A stretch of DNA of 64,000 nucleotides from a virus, in IMG/VR virus record IMGVR_UViG_3300047323_000361, positions 1 through 64,000 of that record. One strand, written 5' to 3'. Below the pieces are notes generated by a model that was not told where the DNA came from, did no database searches, and saw nothing but the letters and a program-made list of their open reading frames with translations. Position numbers and translations under genes: made by a program. Positions 31,087 to 39,154 of the stretch are shown piece by piece. Within the stretch, counting starts at the first letter, position 1. Each line of letters starts with the position of its first letter.

Positions 31087-31941
31087 TTACCCACCGAGCA
31101 GGCTGACGACCGGGCTGAGGATGGTGTGGACCGTCGCGCCGACCGCTCCGGGGTGGCTCGTGGACGTCGGGGACGCGCTGGGTGTCGCGGATGGCAGTTT
31201 CACCGTATGCGCGGGAGCCTTCGACGGCACGGCGGACGGCGCCGGAGCGGACCCGACCTTGCGGTGCTTGCCCGTGGGGGCCTTGGTGGTGACCTTCTCG
31301 GGCTTCGAGTACGTCTTGGCGTGCTTGCCCTTGGTGACGGGACCTGCGGCGTAGGAGGTGGTCATCGGAGCGGGTGAACGGTCGTCCATCTCGTGCGGGG
31401 CGACGTTGACCGTGTCCTCGGAGGTGAGGTCGGGCCGGTCCATCTCGTGGTGGGCACGGTGTTCGCCCTCTTCCGCCGCGTAGGAGCACACACCGATGGC
31501 GAAGGGGGCCGTCACGGTCGCGGCGATGGCCAGAACGACCCTCTTGAGCAGGGGACGCTTGGGTCGGCGCCGGGAGACCCTCTTCGTCTCCTGCAAGGGG
31601 GTGTCGGGGATGATCAGAGGACGGCCTGCGGGCTCTTCGTCCGGGAACCAGAAGCCGAACTCCTGGCGGTCTTCCAGCCAGCCGAAGCACAGCTCGCCGT
31701 CTTCGACCATCTGGAGCAGCTCTTCCGTGACCTCGTCGTCTTCGGTGGAACCGTTGTCAAGGCCGTAGAAGTCCGGGATGGCATCCTCGTGGGGAACGTC
31801 TTCCTTGTGCCGTACGAAGGGGCCGGAGTCACTGAGCGGACGTGTGGGGGTGTCGTCCGGGCCCTCTCCGAGAAGGCGGCGCAGCTCGCGGACATCCTGC
31901 TCCCCTGTGTCGTCCGAACCGTCGCGCCTCTTGGTGTTCAT
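31087..31941 (-). CDS. Single-pass membrane protein with long basic linker
   Basis: 284 aa from ATG; an in-frame ATG 24 bases upstream is possible. The N-terminal 140 residues are acidic and soluble (D-F-Y-G-L-D then E-E-L-L-Q-M-V-E-D-G). One membrane helix (about 152-173) follows Arg/Lys-rich residues, so the N-terminus is inside. About 100 outside residues are Pro/Ser/Thr/Lys-rich. It resembles sensor or anti-sigma-like layouts, but no domain is recognised. Confidence 0.65.
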   Translation of the reverse strand: MNTKRRDGSDDTGEQDVRELRRLLGEGPDDTPTRPLSDSGPFVRHKEDVPHEDAIPDFYGLDNGSTEDDEVTEELLQMVEDGELCFGWLEDRQEFGFWFPDEEPAGRPLIIPDTPLQETKRVSRRRPKRPLLKRVVLAIAATVTAPFAIGVCSYAAEEGEHRAHHEMDRPDLTSEDTVNVAPHEMDDRSPAPMTTSYAAGPVTKGKHAKTYSKPEKVTTKAPTGKHRKVGSAPAPSAVPSKAPAHTVKLPSATPSASPTSTSHPGAVGATVHTILSPVVSLLGG

Positions 31942-31965
31942 GTTCGTTGCGTACCCCTCCAACAT

Positions 31966-32432
31966 GACGTACGCGACGATGAGGGTTCGCGTACGTGATC
32001 ATCTCGTTGATCTGGTCTCTTGGATCGCGAGGGAGGCGTGCGACTGCTGCACAGCAGGTCGCGTGGGGACGCTCGGCCGTGTGATTCCTGGTCAACCAGT
32101 TGTTGAAACGTAGCACTGGTAACTCACAGGGACCAGGGGTCACACAACTTCCGAAACAGCGTTGCTTTACTATTCAACGGCGTTTCTTGGGCATTTCTTT
32201 GCCTCTGCGAGTACAACTCATTGTGTTACCGCAGGTTACCTGCATTGCGCACCTACGGTTAGGCATATGTGAACGTTCAGTGTCGTGACCCAGATCACAG
32301 GGTAATTTCGGCCAAGCGGGAAGGCCGTGTCGACAACTTGTCAAGCTACCAATTGGTATGACTTGACCCCGCCACGGGATGCCGTAGCGGGGTCAGAAGT
32401 CAATGCTTCAGATTTCATATAGTGAACTGCGG
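31966..32432. promoter_or_regulatory. AT-richer noncoding region
   Basis: About 470 bases with no convincing gene. It contains GCAGGTTACCTGC (32231-32243) and TACCAATTGGTA (32347-32358), both perfect palindromes; the first shares its GGTTAC core with repeats at 21.8 kb. TTGACA is present near 32340 without a clear -10 box. Confidence 0.4.
32364..32396 (-). terminator. Terminator of the RNA-repair operon
   Basis: GACCCCGC / GCGGGGTC with an inner CTACGG/CCGTGG stem, about 35 bases past the kinase-phosphatase stop. Confidence 0.75.
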
Positions 32433-33308
32433 TCAGAAGGCTCCAGGAGCCACCTGAAGGCACCGCAGACCGAGCAGGCGCCACATCTCCACGACCTGGT
32501 CACGGTCGTCGAGGACGAACCACACGTTGTAGAACGGCTCGATCTTCGACCGGTAGATCTCCTCCTTGACGATGGAGTCCTTGCGCATGTCGTCGGGCGC
32601 CCGCATATGCAGGTACGCCTCCCGCGTCCACTTGCCCACGTGCAGTTCCAGCCAGGCCCGCGTCTGGTCGTAGCAGCAGCCGTCACGGCCGGACAGGAAC
32701 ACGATCTCCGCGCCGCTGTCCCGCAGGGTGTTCACCAGGTCGATGACCTCGCTGATCGGCTCGTCCTCGCCGACCCGGTCCCACTCGAACGGACTGCGGC
32801 CGACCATCCGCGCCAGCGTGCCGTCGATGTCGACCAGGACCATGTTCGGCTTCGCCGGGTCGTACGGGGGCGCCTCGGCAGGCTTCGGGGCCAGGTACTG
32901 GTTGTACATGTCCCGGATGACCTTCTCGCCGACGCTCCGATCCCGCTGGAGGTCACGCTTGATGCAGGTATGAAGCGGCACGGCCGTGTGGTCGGAGACC
33001 TTGAACTCCGCACCGTGGTACGCGGCCAGCCGCCGCAGTTCCTTCTCGTGGTTGGGGTTGAGGTTGGTGTCGTCCACGATGACGCTCACACCGTCGCCCA
33101 GGAACGCCTCGACGAGGGCGTTGCGGGCCCGCACGACCCGGCGTTCGTTCTTCCCGTGCCAGACGCTGTCGTGCAGCATCGTGCGCAGGTCGTCCTTGTT
33201 GATCCGGACCAGCGTGCCGGGCTGGGCCTTGGCCACGATCCGCTTCGCCTCGGTGCTCTTGCCGGAGCCGGGCAGTCCCTTGGTCATGGTCAGCGTCAGC
33301 ATCGTCAC
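32433..33308 (-). CDS. pnkp: Polynucleotide 5'-kinase / 3'-phosphatase (T4 Pnkp type)
   Basis: 291 aa from a GTG with AAGGAG upstream; a GTG overlapping the upstream TGA would add a CxCC-bearing extension. The N-terminal kinase has the P-loop G-L-P-G-S-G-K-S (about 11-18), then I-N-K-D-D-L-R and a V-I-V-D-D-T-N lid region. The C-terminal HAD phosphatase has V-D-I-D-G-T (about 152) and F-L-S-G-R-D. Together they heal broken RNA ends (5'-OH to phosphate, 2',3'-cyclic phosphate removed) for the ligase coded two genes upstream. It contains P-L-H-T-C. Confidence 0.9.
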   Translation of the reverse strand: MTMLTLTMTKGLPGSGKSTEAKRIVAKAQPGTLVRINKDDLRTMLHDSVWHGKNERRVVRARNALVEAFLGDGVSVIVDDTNLNPNHEKELRRLAAYHGAEFKVSDHTAVPLHTCIKRDLQRDRSVGEKVIRDMYNQYLAPKPAEAPPYDPAKPNMVLVDIDGTLARMVGRSPFEWDRVGEDEPISEVIDLVNTLRDSGAEIVFLSGRDGCCYDQTRAWLELHVGKWTREAYLHMRAPDDMRKDSIVKEEIYRSKIEPFYNVWFVLDDRDQVVEMWRLLGLRCLQVAPGAF

Positions 33309-33355
33309 GGGCTTCTCCTTGTTCTTCGGGCCGCAGCACCTGCACTTGTAGGCGC

Positions 33356-33655
33356 TCACTGGCAGCACCCGTCGCAGCCGTGCAGGCTCTCGTAGGGGTG
33401 GTAGTCCTCGCCCTGGATCAGGCGCTTGTAGGCGAGGTCGTCCGGGTCGGGGTGACCCACGCCGTGGGGACAGGTCCGCTCCATCAGCGCCCGGTCCATG
33501 CGGAAGTGCTGAGGGAAGGCGGCCATGGAGTGGGCGGAGGGGTTGTGAACGCAGCAGTGGCGGCCGATGCAGTCCTTGCGGGGGTGGGCGAGGATCTCCT
33601 CCCCGCCCACCAGCTCGGCCCGCTCGAACCACCCGCCGAAGTCGTCGGGCTCCAT
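33356..33655 (-). CDS. Cys/His-rich protein between kinase and ligase
   Basis: 99 aa, start overlapping the ligase stop by ATGA. It has C-I-G-R-H-C-C-V-H-N near 30, E-R-T-C-P-H-G near 62 and G-C-D-G-C-C at the end, enough Cys and His for two zinc sites. Its place inside the RNA-repair operon hints at RNA binding, but the family is unknown. Confidence 0.7.
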   Translation of the reverse strand: MEPDDFGGWFERAELVGGEEILAHPRKDCIGRHCCVHNPSAHSMAAFPQHFRMDRALMERTCPHGVGHPDPDDLAYKRLIQGEDYHPYESLHGCDGCCQ

Positions 33656-34755
33656 CAGGCAGCCGCCTCCGGGACCGACGCGAACGGGACCTCGTAGGCG
33701 GGCTTGACCCGCTTCCACACCCGGGAGGTGATGTCCTGGCCGCCGTACAGGCCGAACAGGATGTCCCTGTAGGGGCTCTCGCAGGCCAGGAGGGCGAACT
33801 CCTTGCGGCGCTTCTGCGCGTCGTCCTCCGGCCGCACCAGGCGGCGCAGGATCCAGTCGAACTCCTCGCGCGCCTCCACCAGGGTGTCGGTGTACGCAGC
33901 CTGCAAGCCGCTGACCTTCGCGCGGACCCAGTCGTAGAACTCGTCCGGGACGCTGTCGATGATCGCCTCGATCCCGTCGCCCTCGGCCAGCGCCTCCCAC
34001 AGGGTGAGCGTCGAGGTGTTCGTCAGGATGCGGTGCAGCCGCACGTACTCGTCGAACTTGAACTTCACCCGCAGGTCGTGGCCGGGGAAGTGGACGACGA
34101 AGCCCTCCTGGTTCTCCTCCTGCGGCGCCGCCAGCACCTCGGAGAGGGACTCGAAGCCGACCGGCTGGTTGACCGGCCCCGGCCAGTCGTAGGGCCCCCA
34201 CGGCAGCGAGCGACCGGTCTGGGTGTCGACCACCGCGAGCAGGACCAGGTCGTCCAGGCCCTTGTAGTCGACGACGATCCGGTTGGACGGGAAGACGATC
34301 TCGAAGAGGTACGTCAGACCCAGGATCGGCTCGAACGTCGGGTAGCGCGTCTCCAGGATCTTGTTCGCGTGCTGCGCCTGCGGGCTGGTGAAGGAGCCCC
34401 GCGTGGCGATGCGGAACTCCCCGGTATGAAGCAGGTAGCCGACGCCCAAGGAGCCGTCCCACTTCACGTACGTCTTGACCGGCTCGTTGATCAGTCGCGC
34501 CTGCTGGTCGGCGGGGATCTGCGACCAGTTGAAGAACTTCTCGAACGGCCGGGCTACGACCTTCTCGGTGGTCGTGTCGATGATCAGCCCCCGGGTCTTC
34601 TTGGTGACCTCGTTCCACTCGTTGTCGAACTGGGCCTTGTTCGTGTAGTTGAAGATGGCCCGGCTGCCGTCGGGGTGGGTCTGGTGGCGGACGTAGCCCT
34701 TGGTGATGTTGTCGAGCAGGGCCTTCTCCGGAAGGACATCGTGCAGGTGCACCAT
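33655..34755 (-). CDS. rnlA: T4 Rnl1-type RNA ligase
   Basis: 366 aa. The nucleotidyl-Lys motif is K-W-D-G-S (Lys98), preceded by R-G-L-I-I-D as in Rnl1. Later motifs are Y-L-F-E-I-V (III), E-G-F-V-V-H-F (IV) and V-K-F-K-F (V). T4 Rnl1 works with Pnkp to reseal tRNA cut in the anticodon loop by host nucleases such as PrrC. The C-terminal domain (about 240-366) should bind tRNA. L-L-H-T-G (CTTCATACC) lies just after motif I. Confidence 0.9.
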   Translation of the reverse strand: MVHLHDVLPEKALLDNITKGYVRHQTHPDGSRAIFNYTNKAQFDNEWNEVTKKTRGLIIDTTTEKVVARPFEKFFNWSQIPADQQARLINEPVKTYVKWDGSLGVGYLLHTGEFRIATRGSFTSPQAQHANKILETRYPTFEPILGLTYLFEIVFPSNRIVVDYKGLDDLVLLAVVDTQTGRSLPWGPYDWPGPVNQPVGFESLSEVLAAPQEENQEGFVVHFPGHDLRVKFKFDEYVRLHRILTNTSTLTLWEALAEGDGIEAIIDSVPDEFYDWVRAKVSGLQAAYTDTLVEAREEFDWILRRLVRPEDDAQKRRKEFALLACESPYRDILFGLYGGQDITSRVWKRVKPAYEVPFASVPEAAA

Positions 34756-34779
34756 GTGTGCGCTCCTCGGTGGTGGTGG

Positions 34780-35001
34780 TCAGATTCGCTGGTCGATGGC
34801 GGCCACGACGCGCTGAGCGAAGTTCTCGTAGGCGCTGTCCGGCAGGTTCAGTCCGAACCACTTCTTCGCCTCAAGGGCGACGATCTCGACGGCGGCCTCG
34901 CGCTGCTCTCCCTGGCGCTTGAGCCAGTCCTGGGCGGCGCTCTCGCGGGGGATGACGAGGTGGCCGAGGTACATGGTGGGGCGGTCGTCCGTGGCGGTCA
35001 T
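34780..35001 (-). CDS. 73-aa protein, unrecognised
   Basis: 73 aa, mostly helical, basic middle (D-W-L-K-R-Q-G-E-Q-R-E). It follows the 133-aa gene by two bases in the same operon as the RNA ligase. Function unknown. Confidence 0.65.
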   Translation of the reverse strand: MTATDDRPTMYLGHLVIPRESAAQDWLKRQGEQREAAVEIVALEAKKWFGLNLPDSAYENFAQRVVAAIDQRI

Positions 35002-35003
35002 GT

Positions 35004-35405
35004 TCAGCCCTTCTTCGCGGCCTTCTTGGCCTTCTTGTTCTTCTTGGCCTTGCGGTCCCGCTGGTCGAGGTCGGTCTCGACGTCGCTCAGGGCCTCGTCC
35101 AACTTCTCGATGAAGAGGTAGACGGCGCCCTTGAGGCGGTCGGCCTTCGCGCGGGCGTTCTCCAGGTCCTTGCGGAGCTGGTCGCGGTCTTCCTCGGTGT
35201 TCGTCTGGCCGTAGACACCGAAGTCGAGAGTCACGCTGCGGGAGCAGTCCTGTATCTGGAGCGTGGCGCCGAAGTCCAGGTAGTCGTCGCTGGCGTCGCC
35301 GTCGTTGATCTCCGCGAGCACCGCGCCGAGGCCGTGGTGGCCCTGGTTGTTCAGGAACTCGCGGATGTAGAGGCGGCGCTGCTCGTCGGTGGTGGCGGTG
35401 CTCAT
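35004..35405 (-). CDS. 133-aa protein with basic tail
   Basis: 133 aa. An acidic alpha/beta N-terminal domain (F-L-N-N-Q-G-H-H-G-L-G), a coiled coil (about 75-110) and a Lys-rich tail (K-K-N-K-K-A-K-K-A-A-K-K), suited to bind nucleic acid. It is the first gene of the RNA-repair operon, with its promoter about 60 bases upstream. Confidence 0.65.
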   Translation of the reverse strand: MSTATTDEQRRLYIREFLNNQGHHGLGAVLAEINDGDASDDYLDFGATLQIQDCSRSVTLDFGVYGQTNTEEDRDQLRKDLENARAKADRLKGAVYLFIEKLDEALSDVETDLDQRDRKAKKNKKAKKAAKKG

Positions 35406-35464
35406 GTTGCGGCTCCTAGCAGGTGTTGCTCTAGCGCCGGGTGGGGCGCCTTCCAATAACCAAG

Positions 35465-35493
35465 AACCTATAACGAGGAAGACGTAATCGCAA
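35465..35493 (-). promoter_or_regulatory. Promoter of the RNA-repair operon
   Basis: TTGCGA, 17 bases, TAGGTT. Confidence 0.65.
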
Positions 35494-35548
35494 GCGGTTT
35501 CGCTCAAGCGATTTACAAGCAACACTATGGCGCGCATCACACAACACG

Positions 35549-35587
35549 AAGACCCCCGCCGGGAGGGTGTCCCGAAGGGGGTCTTCG
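35549..35587 (-). terminator. Terminator
   Basis: GAAGACCCCC / GGGGGTCTTC, perfect 10-bp stem past the stop of the nucleotidyltransferase gene. Confidence 0.85.
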
Positions 35588-35599
35588 CAGGTCAGGCCG

Positions 35600-36253
35600 C
35601 TACAGCCGCCGCACGTAGTTGATGAAGTCCTGGAGCCGGTCCGTCCGAGGCTGCGCTGGAAGGATCCCGACGCGGTCGTTGAAGGTGTCGAAAGCCTTCC
35701 AGAACTCCTTCTCGATCTGCTCGGCGGTCATCTCGTCGAACGCCCAGTAGAACTCCGGGTCCGGCACCTTCACCGTCAGCGTGCCGAAGTCGAGCAACTG
35801 CTGGCCCTGCCGCAGCAGACGGAAGCAGTGCCGGGCGTGCTTCGCCACACGCTTCTGTCGGCCGTCGTTGGCCAGCTCCTGCTTGATGCGCTTGATCTGA
35901 CCCATGGCGTACCCGCCGTACGCCGAGCGCACGTAGGGCTCAGAGAGGAAATCCTCCCGGATGTCGAGGAGCCACTCCCCCTCCCAGGACTGCTGCTCGT
36001 ACTCCTCCAGGTACATCAGATCCATGATCGTCGGGTTGCACTTCAGCGCGAGGTTCACGTACTTGCCGACCTCGTGCAGGGTGACGTCCGGAGCCGTGGA
36101 CACGAGCGAGTCCTGGTGCTTAGCACCAATACGGAAGAACTCCGGAGTCGGACGGATGAAGATGCCCAGCCGGTCGATGTCCGACCCGACCCGGGCCAGG
36201 CCGAAGGCAGTCGAGCCCACGACCCCGCTCAGCAGAATGTTCGGCGTCGTCAT
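35600..36253 (-). CDS. RlaP-like polymerase-beta-fold nucleotidyltransferase
   Basis: 217 aa. The N-terminus has G-S-T-A-F-G-L-A (about 13) and G-S-D-I-D-R-L-G-I-F (about 23), the active-site pattern of the COG3541/RlaP group, which is linked to RNA ligases in predicted RNA-repair systems. The rest is helical with K-H-A-R-H-C-F-R-L-L-R. It starts the next operon upstream of the ligase and kinase set, so a role in end-tailing or repair is a reasonable inference. Confidence 0.8.
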   Translation of the reverse strand: MTTPNILLSGVVGSTAFGLARVGSDIDRLGIFIRPTPEFFRIGAKHQDSLVSTAPDVTLHEVGKYVNLALKCNPTIMDLMYLEEYEQQSWEGEWLLDIREDFLSEPYVRSAYGGYAMGQIKRIKQELANDGRQKRVAKHARHCFRLLRQGQQLLDFGTLTVKVPDPEFYWAFDEMTAEQIEKEFWKAFDTFNDRVGILPAQPRTDRLQDFINYVRRL

Positions 36254-36771
36254 CAGAACCAGTAGTCCTCAGACGGGTCGTCGCGGCCGTCGGTCTCCAT
36301 GGCCTCGGCGGACTCCTCGTACGTCGCCAGCGCCTCCTCCAGCGCCCTTCCCCACGTCTGTCCCTGGTCCTGCTCGACCTGAGCCACGGTGAGCAAGGCG
36401 AGCGTCTCGTTGTCGACCCTGAGATGCCCCTCCTCGACCAGGCTCTGGACCTCCGTGATGGTGCTGTCCGTGGCCGCCAGGTCCTCGTACGTCACGCCCT
36501 TGTAGGACAGCACGTAGCCGACCATGCAGGACGGCGCCTTGTCGGCCGGGCTGAAGTAGACGCACGGATTGGCGCCCGTCTCCGGGTCCAGGGGAGGCGC
36601 GTAGACGTAATCCTCCCCGCGCTCCTTCACTGCGCGGCCCAGCAGTTCCTTCGCCTCGTCCAGGGAGATCTCGACGGTGGCGGGCTTGGGCTTGGAGGTC
36701 TCGGCCTCCGGGGTATGAAGCGCGTCGTCGAGGGAGGGAACGGAGTCGATGATCTCGGTGAAGTTGAGCAT
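36253..36771 (-). CDS. 172-aa protein with Leu-His-Thr word
   Basis: 172 aa, start ATG. Its stop overlaps the nucleotidyltransferase start by one base. Residues about 18-20 are A-L-H-T-P (CTTCATACC). A middle domain has C-V-Y-F-S-P and C-M-V-G-Y-V-L, the end is strongly acidic. No family recognised. Confidence 0.7.
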   Translation of the reverse strand: MLNFTEIIDSVPSLDDALHTPEAETSKPKPATVEISLDEAKELLGRAVKERGEDYVYAPPLDPETGANPCVYFSPADKAPSCMVGYVLSYKGVTYEDLAATDSTITEVQSLVEEGHLRVDNETLALLTVAQVEQDQGQTWGRALEEALATYEESAEAMETDGRDDPSEDYWF

Positions 36772-36797
36772 GGCGTTCTCGTTTCGTGTGGTGTTGG

Positions 36798-36941
36798 TCA
36801 GCCGTTGATCAGGTGGGCCGCGATGTAGAGCCCGGCGGCGACGCACAGGACGCGGAAGATGACGCGCCCGAGGGACTGGAACCACAGGTCGGCCTTCGAC
36901 GGCCTCGGGCACGGGGCGTGGTTCTGGTCGAGGTTCTTCAC
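36798..36941 (-). CDS. 47-aa membrane protein
   Basis: 47 aa from GTG behind AAAGG. N-terminal M-K-N-L-D-Q-N-H-A-P-C-P, then a membrane helix (about 25-44, V-I-F-R-V-L-C-V-A-A-G-L-Y-I-A-A). Confidence 0.55.
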   Translation of the reverse strand: MKNLDQNHAPCPRPSKADLWFQSLGRVIFRVLCVAAGLYIAAHLING

Positions 36942-36951
36942 GGGATGCCTT

Positions 36952-37071
36952 TCAGGAGCAGTCGAATTCGGGGGCGTCGGTCTCCGGCTCTTCGTCCAGG
37001 GCGACGCCGTTGATGAAGATGACGTCGCCGACGTCGATGCCGACGTGTTCCAGCAGGGAACGGATGCTCAC
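36952..37071 (-). CDS. 39-aa acidic protein
   Basis: 39 aa from GTG behind AAGGAGGACCA, a strong ribosome site. It reads M-S-I-R-S-L-L-E-H-V-G and ends with an acidic tail and Cys. Function unknown. Confidence 0.6.
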   Translation of the reverse strand: MSIRSLLEHVGIDVGDVIFINGVALDEEPETDAPEFDCS

Positions 37072-37123
37072 TGGTCCTCCTTGGGGAGCGGTGGGGCCCG
37101 GCGTTCCGAGCCCCACCGAGACG

Positions 37124-37810
37124 TCACAGAGACGCGGGGTTGAACAGGTTGCGTCCGCTGTCGTCCTTCGAGACAGGGGTGAGTTTGCCCCTGTCGACCC
37201 ATGTGGTGATCGTGCTCGGACTCACCTCAAGGATCTTGGCCAGCTCCCTGGCCGTGACCAGGGTGACCTCGCTGCTGTCTCGCCGCTGTCTCAGCACTCC
37301 CGCCAGCCGGTGGAAGGTGAGCGCGGCCAGGTGCGTACCGAGCGCGATGCAGATGGTCGGGGCGGCCGACGCGAGGATCACGTGCCCCCACGTCGTCGCC
37401 GCTGACTGCCCGGTCACCCTGGCGTACGCGGAGCCGTGAGCGACGTTGAGGACGAGTGAGACAGCGGTGAGACCGACCACCGTGCCGATCGCCCACCGGT
37501 ATCCCGGGGAGCCGACCAACGCCAGCGAGGCCACCACCCCCAGGCCGTCGAGACCGTCGATGACCAGAGGGTAGAACTGCCGCACCTCGTGCAGGCCGAT
37601 CCCATCGGCGGTGTCTCGAAGGGGCACCCAGCTCACCCTCATACCGACCAGCGCCACGAACGCCAGCGCCACCAGGATCGTGGTGAACCCGATGACCAGA
37701 CCGGTCGCGTGCAGGCCCGTGAGCGGGTGAGACGAGGGTGAGACAGACCCCGTCTCACGGTTACTCGCGCGTCTTGCTCGCCAGCTCTGGATACGATTCG
37801 GGAGTCCCAT
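37124..37810 (-). CDS. DUF2637 membrane protein with C-terminal helix-turn-helix
   Basis: 228 aa. Four membrane helices (about 38-60, 77-100, 108-128, 142-165), with V-I-D-G-L-D-G-L-G-V-V-A-S-L and V-L-N-V-A-H-G as in DUF2637 proteins of Streptomyces plasmids (often spread or transfer-linked). The C-terminal 45 residues are a MerR/excisionase-like HTH (T-A-R-E-L-A-K-I-L-E-V-S-P-S-T-I). A membrane-tied DNA-binding protein is unusual in a phage and hints at a plasmid link. Confidence 0.75.
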   Translation of the reverse strand: MGLPNRIQSWRARRASNRETGSVSPSSHPLTGLHATGLVIGFTTILVALAFVALVGMRVSWVPLRDTADGIGLHEVRQFYPLVIDGLDGLGVVASLALVGSPGYRWAIGTVVGLTAVSLVLNVAHGSAYARVTGQSAATTWGHVILASAAPTICIALGTHLAALTFHRLAGVLRQRRDSSEVTLVTARELAKILEVSPSTITTWVDRGKLTPVSKDDSGRNLFNPASL

Positions 37811-37883
37811 GGAGAGTCGATACCTCTCGTAGGTGGGACAGGTGCCCAGTGGGTCGCACCCCGCTGGGCACCCGCATACCCGA

Positions 37884-38153
37884 CTAGGTATGAAGCCGTT
37901 CACGCTCGTCGAGATAGTCAGAGACGCCGTTGTCCCAGAACGGACCGAACACGTACTGCGCCGTCGCGTCGTACAGAGCGCTGCTGGCGACCGCCCCGCC
38001 ATGAGGCAGCAGCTCCTCCGCCTGGACCGAGTTCTGCTGACCGGTGAGCAACGCCACCAGCGCGGCCTCGTCAGCCGACAGCCGGAGCGTCACCGCCTCG
38101 GGCGACCCGTCGTCTCGGAACTCGATGCTCTTGACCAAGGCCATCTCGGCCAT
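37884..38153 (-). CDS. 89-aa acidic protein ending in Leu-His-Thr
   Basis: 89 aa. The last three residues are Leu-His-Thr (CTTCATACC followed by TAG), so the word can be at the very C-terminus. A-L-V-A-L-L-T-G-Q-Q suggests a helix near residue 33. Function unknown. Confidence 0.7.
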   Translation of the reverse strand: MAEMALVKSIEFRDDGSPEAVTLRLSADEAALVALLTGQQNSVQAEELLPHGGAVASSALYDATAQYVFGPFWDNGVSDYLDERERLHT

Positions 38154-38246
38154 CTCCTCTTCTTGTGCTCCGGCCGGGACAGCTCCCGGTACCGGTCCAG
38201 TACTCGTTGCTCGAACTTGCTCAGGTGTCTCAGCGGCGCTCCCGCC

Positions 38247-38621
38247 TCATCGGTCGTTCAGGGAGATCTCGATGCTGTTGCCGGACTTCGGGTGGAGAAG
38301 CAGGCTGCTGCTGCCGTGGACCGTCAGCCGGTTGTCCTCTTGCAGCGTCACGTGGAAGTACGACCACCAGTCCGGGTGGCGCTCCGGCTTGTACCGGAAC
38401 TCGATCGGCGTCCACTGGTCGACCGCGAGGCGGCGCCGGTTCACGCTGTGCGGGTCGACGACGACGGGGGCGTTCTCCGCGACGTCGTTGTTGAGCAAGG
38501 CCCGCACGGAGGCCAGCTCCTGCTCCAGCCGGATGATCCGCTCACCCCTCGCCCGCAGGCGGTCCTTCACCCACTTCGGCAGGCGCTCGAACCTCGGGTC
38601 CTCTTCGATCGGTGTGTTCAC
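38247..38621 (-). CDS. 124-aa protein, unrecognised
   Basis: 124 aa from GTG behind AAGGAGCAGCC. A helical N-terminal half (R-I-I-R-L-E-Q-E-L-A-S-V) and a beta C-terminal half with W-T-P-I-E-F-R-Y and Y-F-H-V-T-L. Separated by a terminator from the gene upstream. Confidence 0.7.
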   Translation of the reverse strand: MNTPIEEDPRFERLPKWVKDRLRARGERIIRLEQELASVRALLNNDVAENAPVVVDPHSVNRRRLAVDQWTPIEFRYKPERHPDWWSYFHVTLQEDNRLTVHGSSSLLLHPKSGNSIEISLNDR

Positions 38622-38648
38622 GGCTGCTCCTTGTAACGTTGGCCGGGC

Positions 38649-38691
38649 CCCGGTGGGCGCCCGCACTAGACCTGCGGACGGCCACCGGGGT
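38649..38691 (-). terminator. Terminator
   Basis: CCCCGGTGG / CCACCGGGG around a 25-base loop, following the 51-aa gene. Confidence 0.75.
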
Positions 38692-38700
38692 TTCGTTCAG

Positions 38701-38856
38701 CTAGCTGCGGTCGGCGCACTTCTCGCCGTTGGGGCACTCCTCGCGCGGGAAGCCATCCCCGCACAGGCGCGGGTCGATACCGATACCGGCGCCCAGCTCA
38801 CCCAGTTCCAGCGGGCCTTCGTCCTGCACCCACCGGTCGGCGCTGTTCTCGTACAT
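38701..38856 (-). CDS. 51-aa Cys-containing protein
   Basis: 51 aa, start overlapping the upstream stop by ATGA. Cys at about 32, 41 and 47 (D-P-R-L-C-G, E-C-P-N-G, E-K-C-A), possibly a zinc site. The coupling supports it as a real gene. Confidence 0.6.
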   Translation of the reverse strand: MYENSADRWVQDEGPLELGELGAGIGIDPRLCGDGFPREECPNGEKCADRS

Positions 38857-39113
38857 CAGATGTCCACCTTCTCCAGTCGCTCCCAGACCGGGCCCCAGCC
38901 GTCGCGGGTACCGTCCAGCAGGCCCGAGGCCTTGATGACGTAGTCCCGGTGCAGGGAGCGGTTCTCCAGGAGGCCATCCTCGGTGAGCACGTCCCCACGC
39001 CAGGCGCCGGACGACCCCTGCGTGACCGAGCGGATGATCCCCGGGGCCAGGGAGTGGTTGTACATGATCGAGACACGGTCGCCGACCCTGTACGGTGCGC
39101 GCTGCTTAGCCAT
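38856..39113 (-). CDS. 85-aa beta-rich protein
   Basis: 85 aa. Starts Y-R-V-G-D-R-V-S-I-M and has a small SH3/KOW-like pattern (A-P-G-I-I-R-S-V-T-Q, W-R-G-D-V-L-T-E-D-G). It is first in its operon, behind GGAGGA and a palindrome-controlled promoter. Confidence 0.65.
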   Translation of the reverse strand: MAKQRAPYRVGDRVSIMYNHSLAPGIIRSVTQGSSGAWRGDVLTEDGLLENRSLHRDYVIKASGLLDGTRDGWGPVWERLEKVDI

Positions 39114-39129
39114 GGTTCCTCCTTCTGCG

Positions 39130-39150
39130 TTACTGCTTCGGAAGCAGTAA
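39130..39150. promoter_or_regulatory. 21-base palindromic operator
   Basis: TTACTGCTTCGGAAGCAGTAA is a perfect 10+1+10 palindrome five bases past the -10 box, so it covers the transcription start. A repressor bound there would block the 85-aa operon. Confidence 0.65.
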
Positions 39151-39154
39151 GAGG

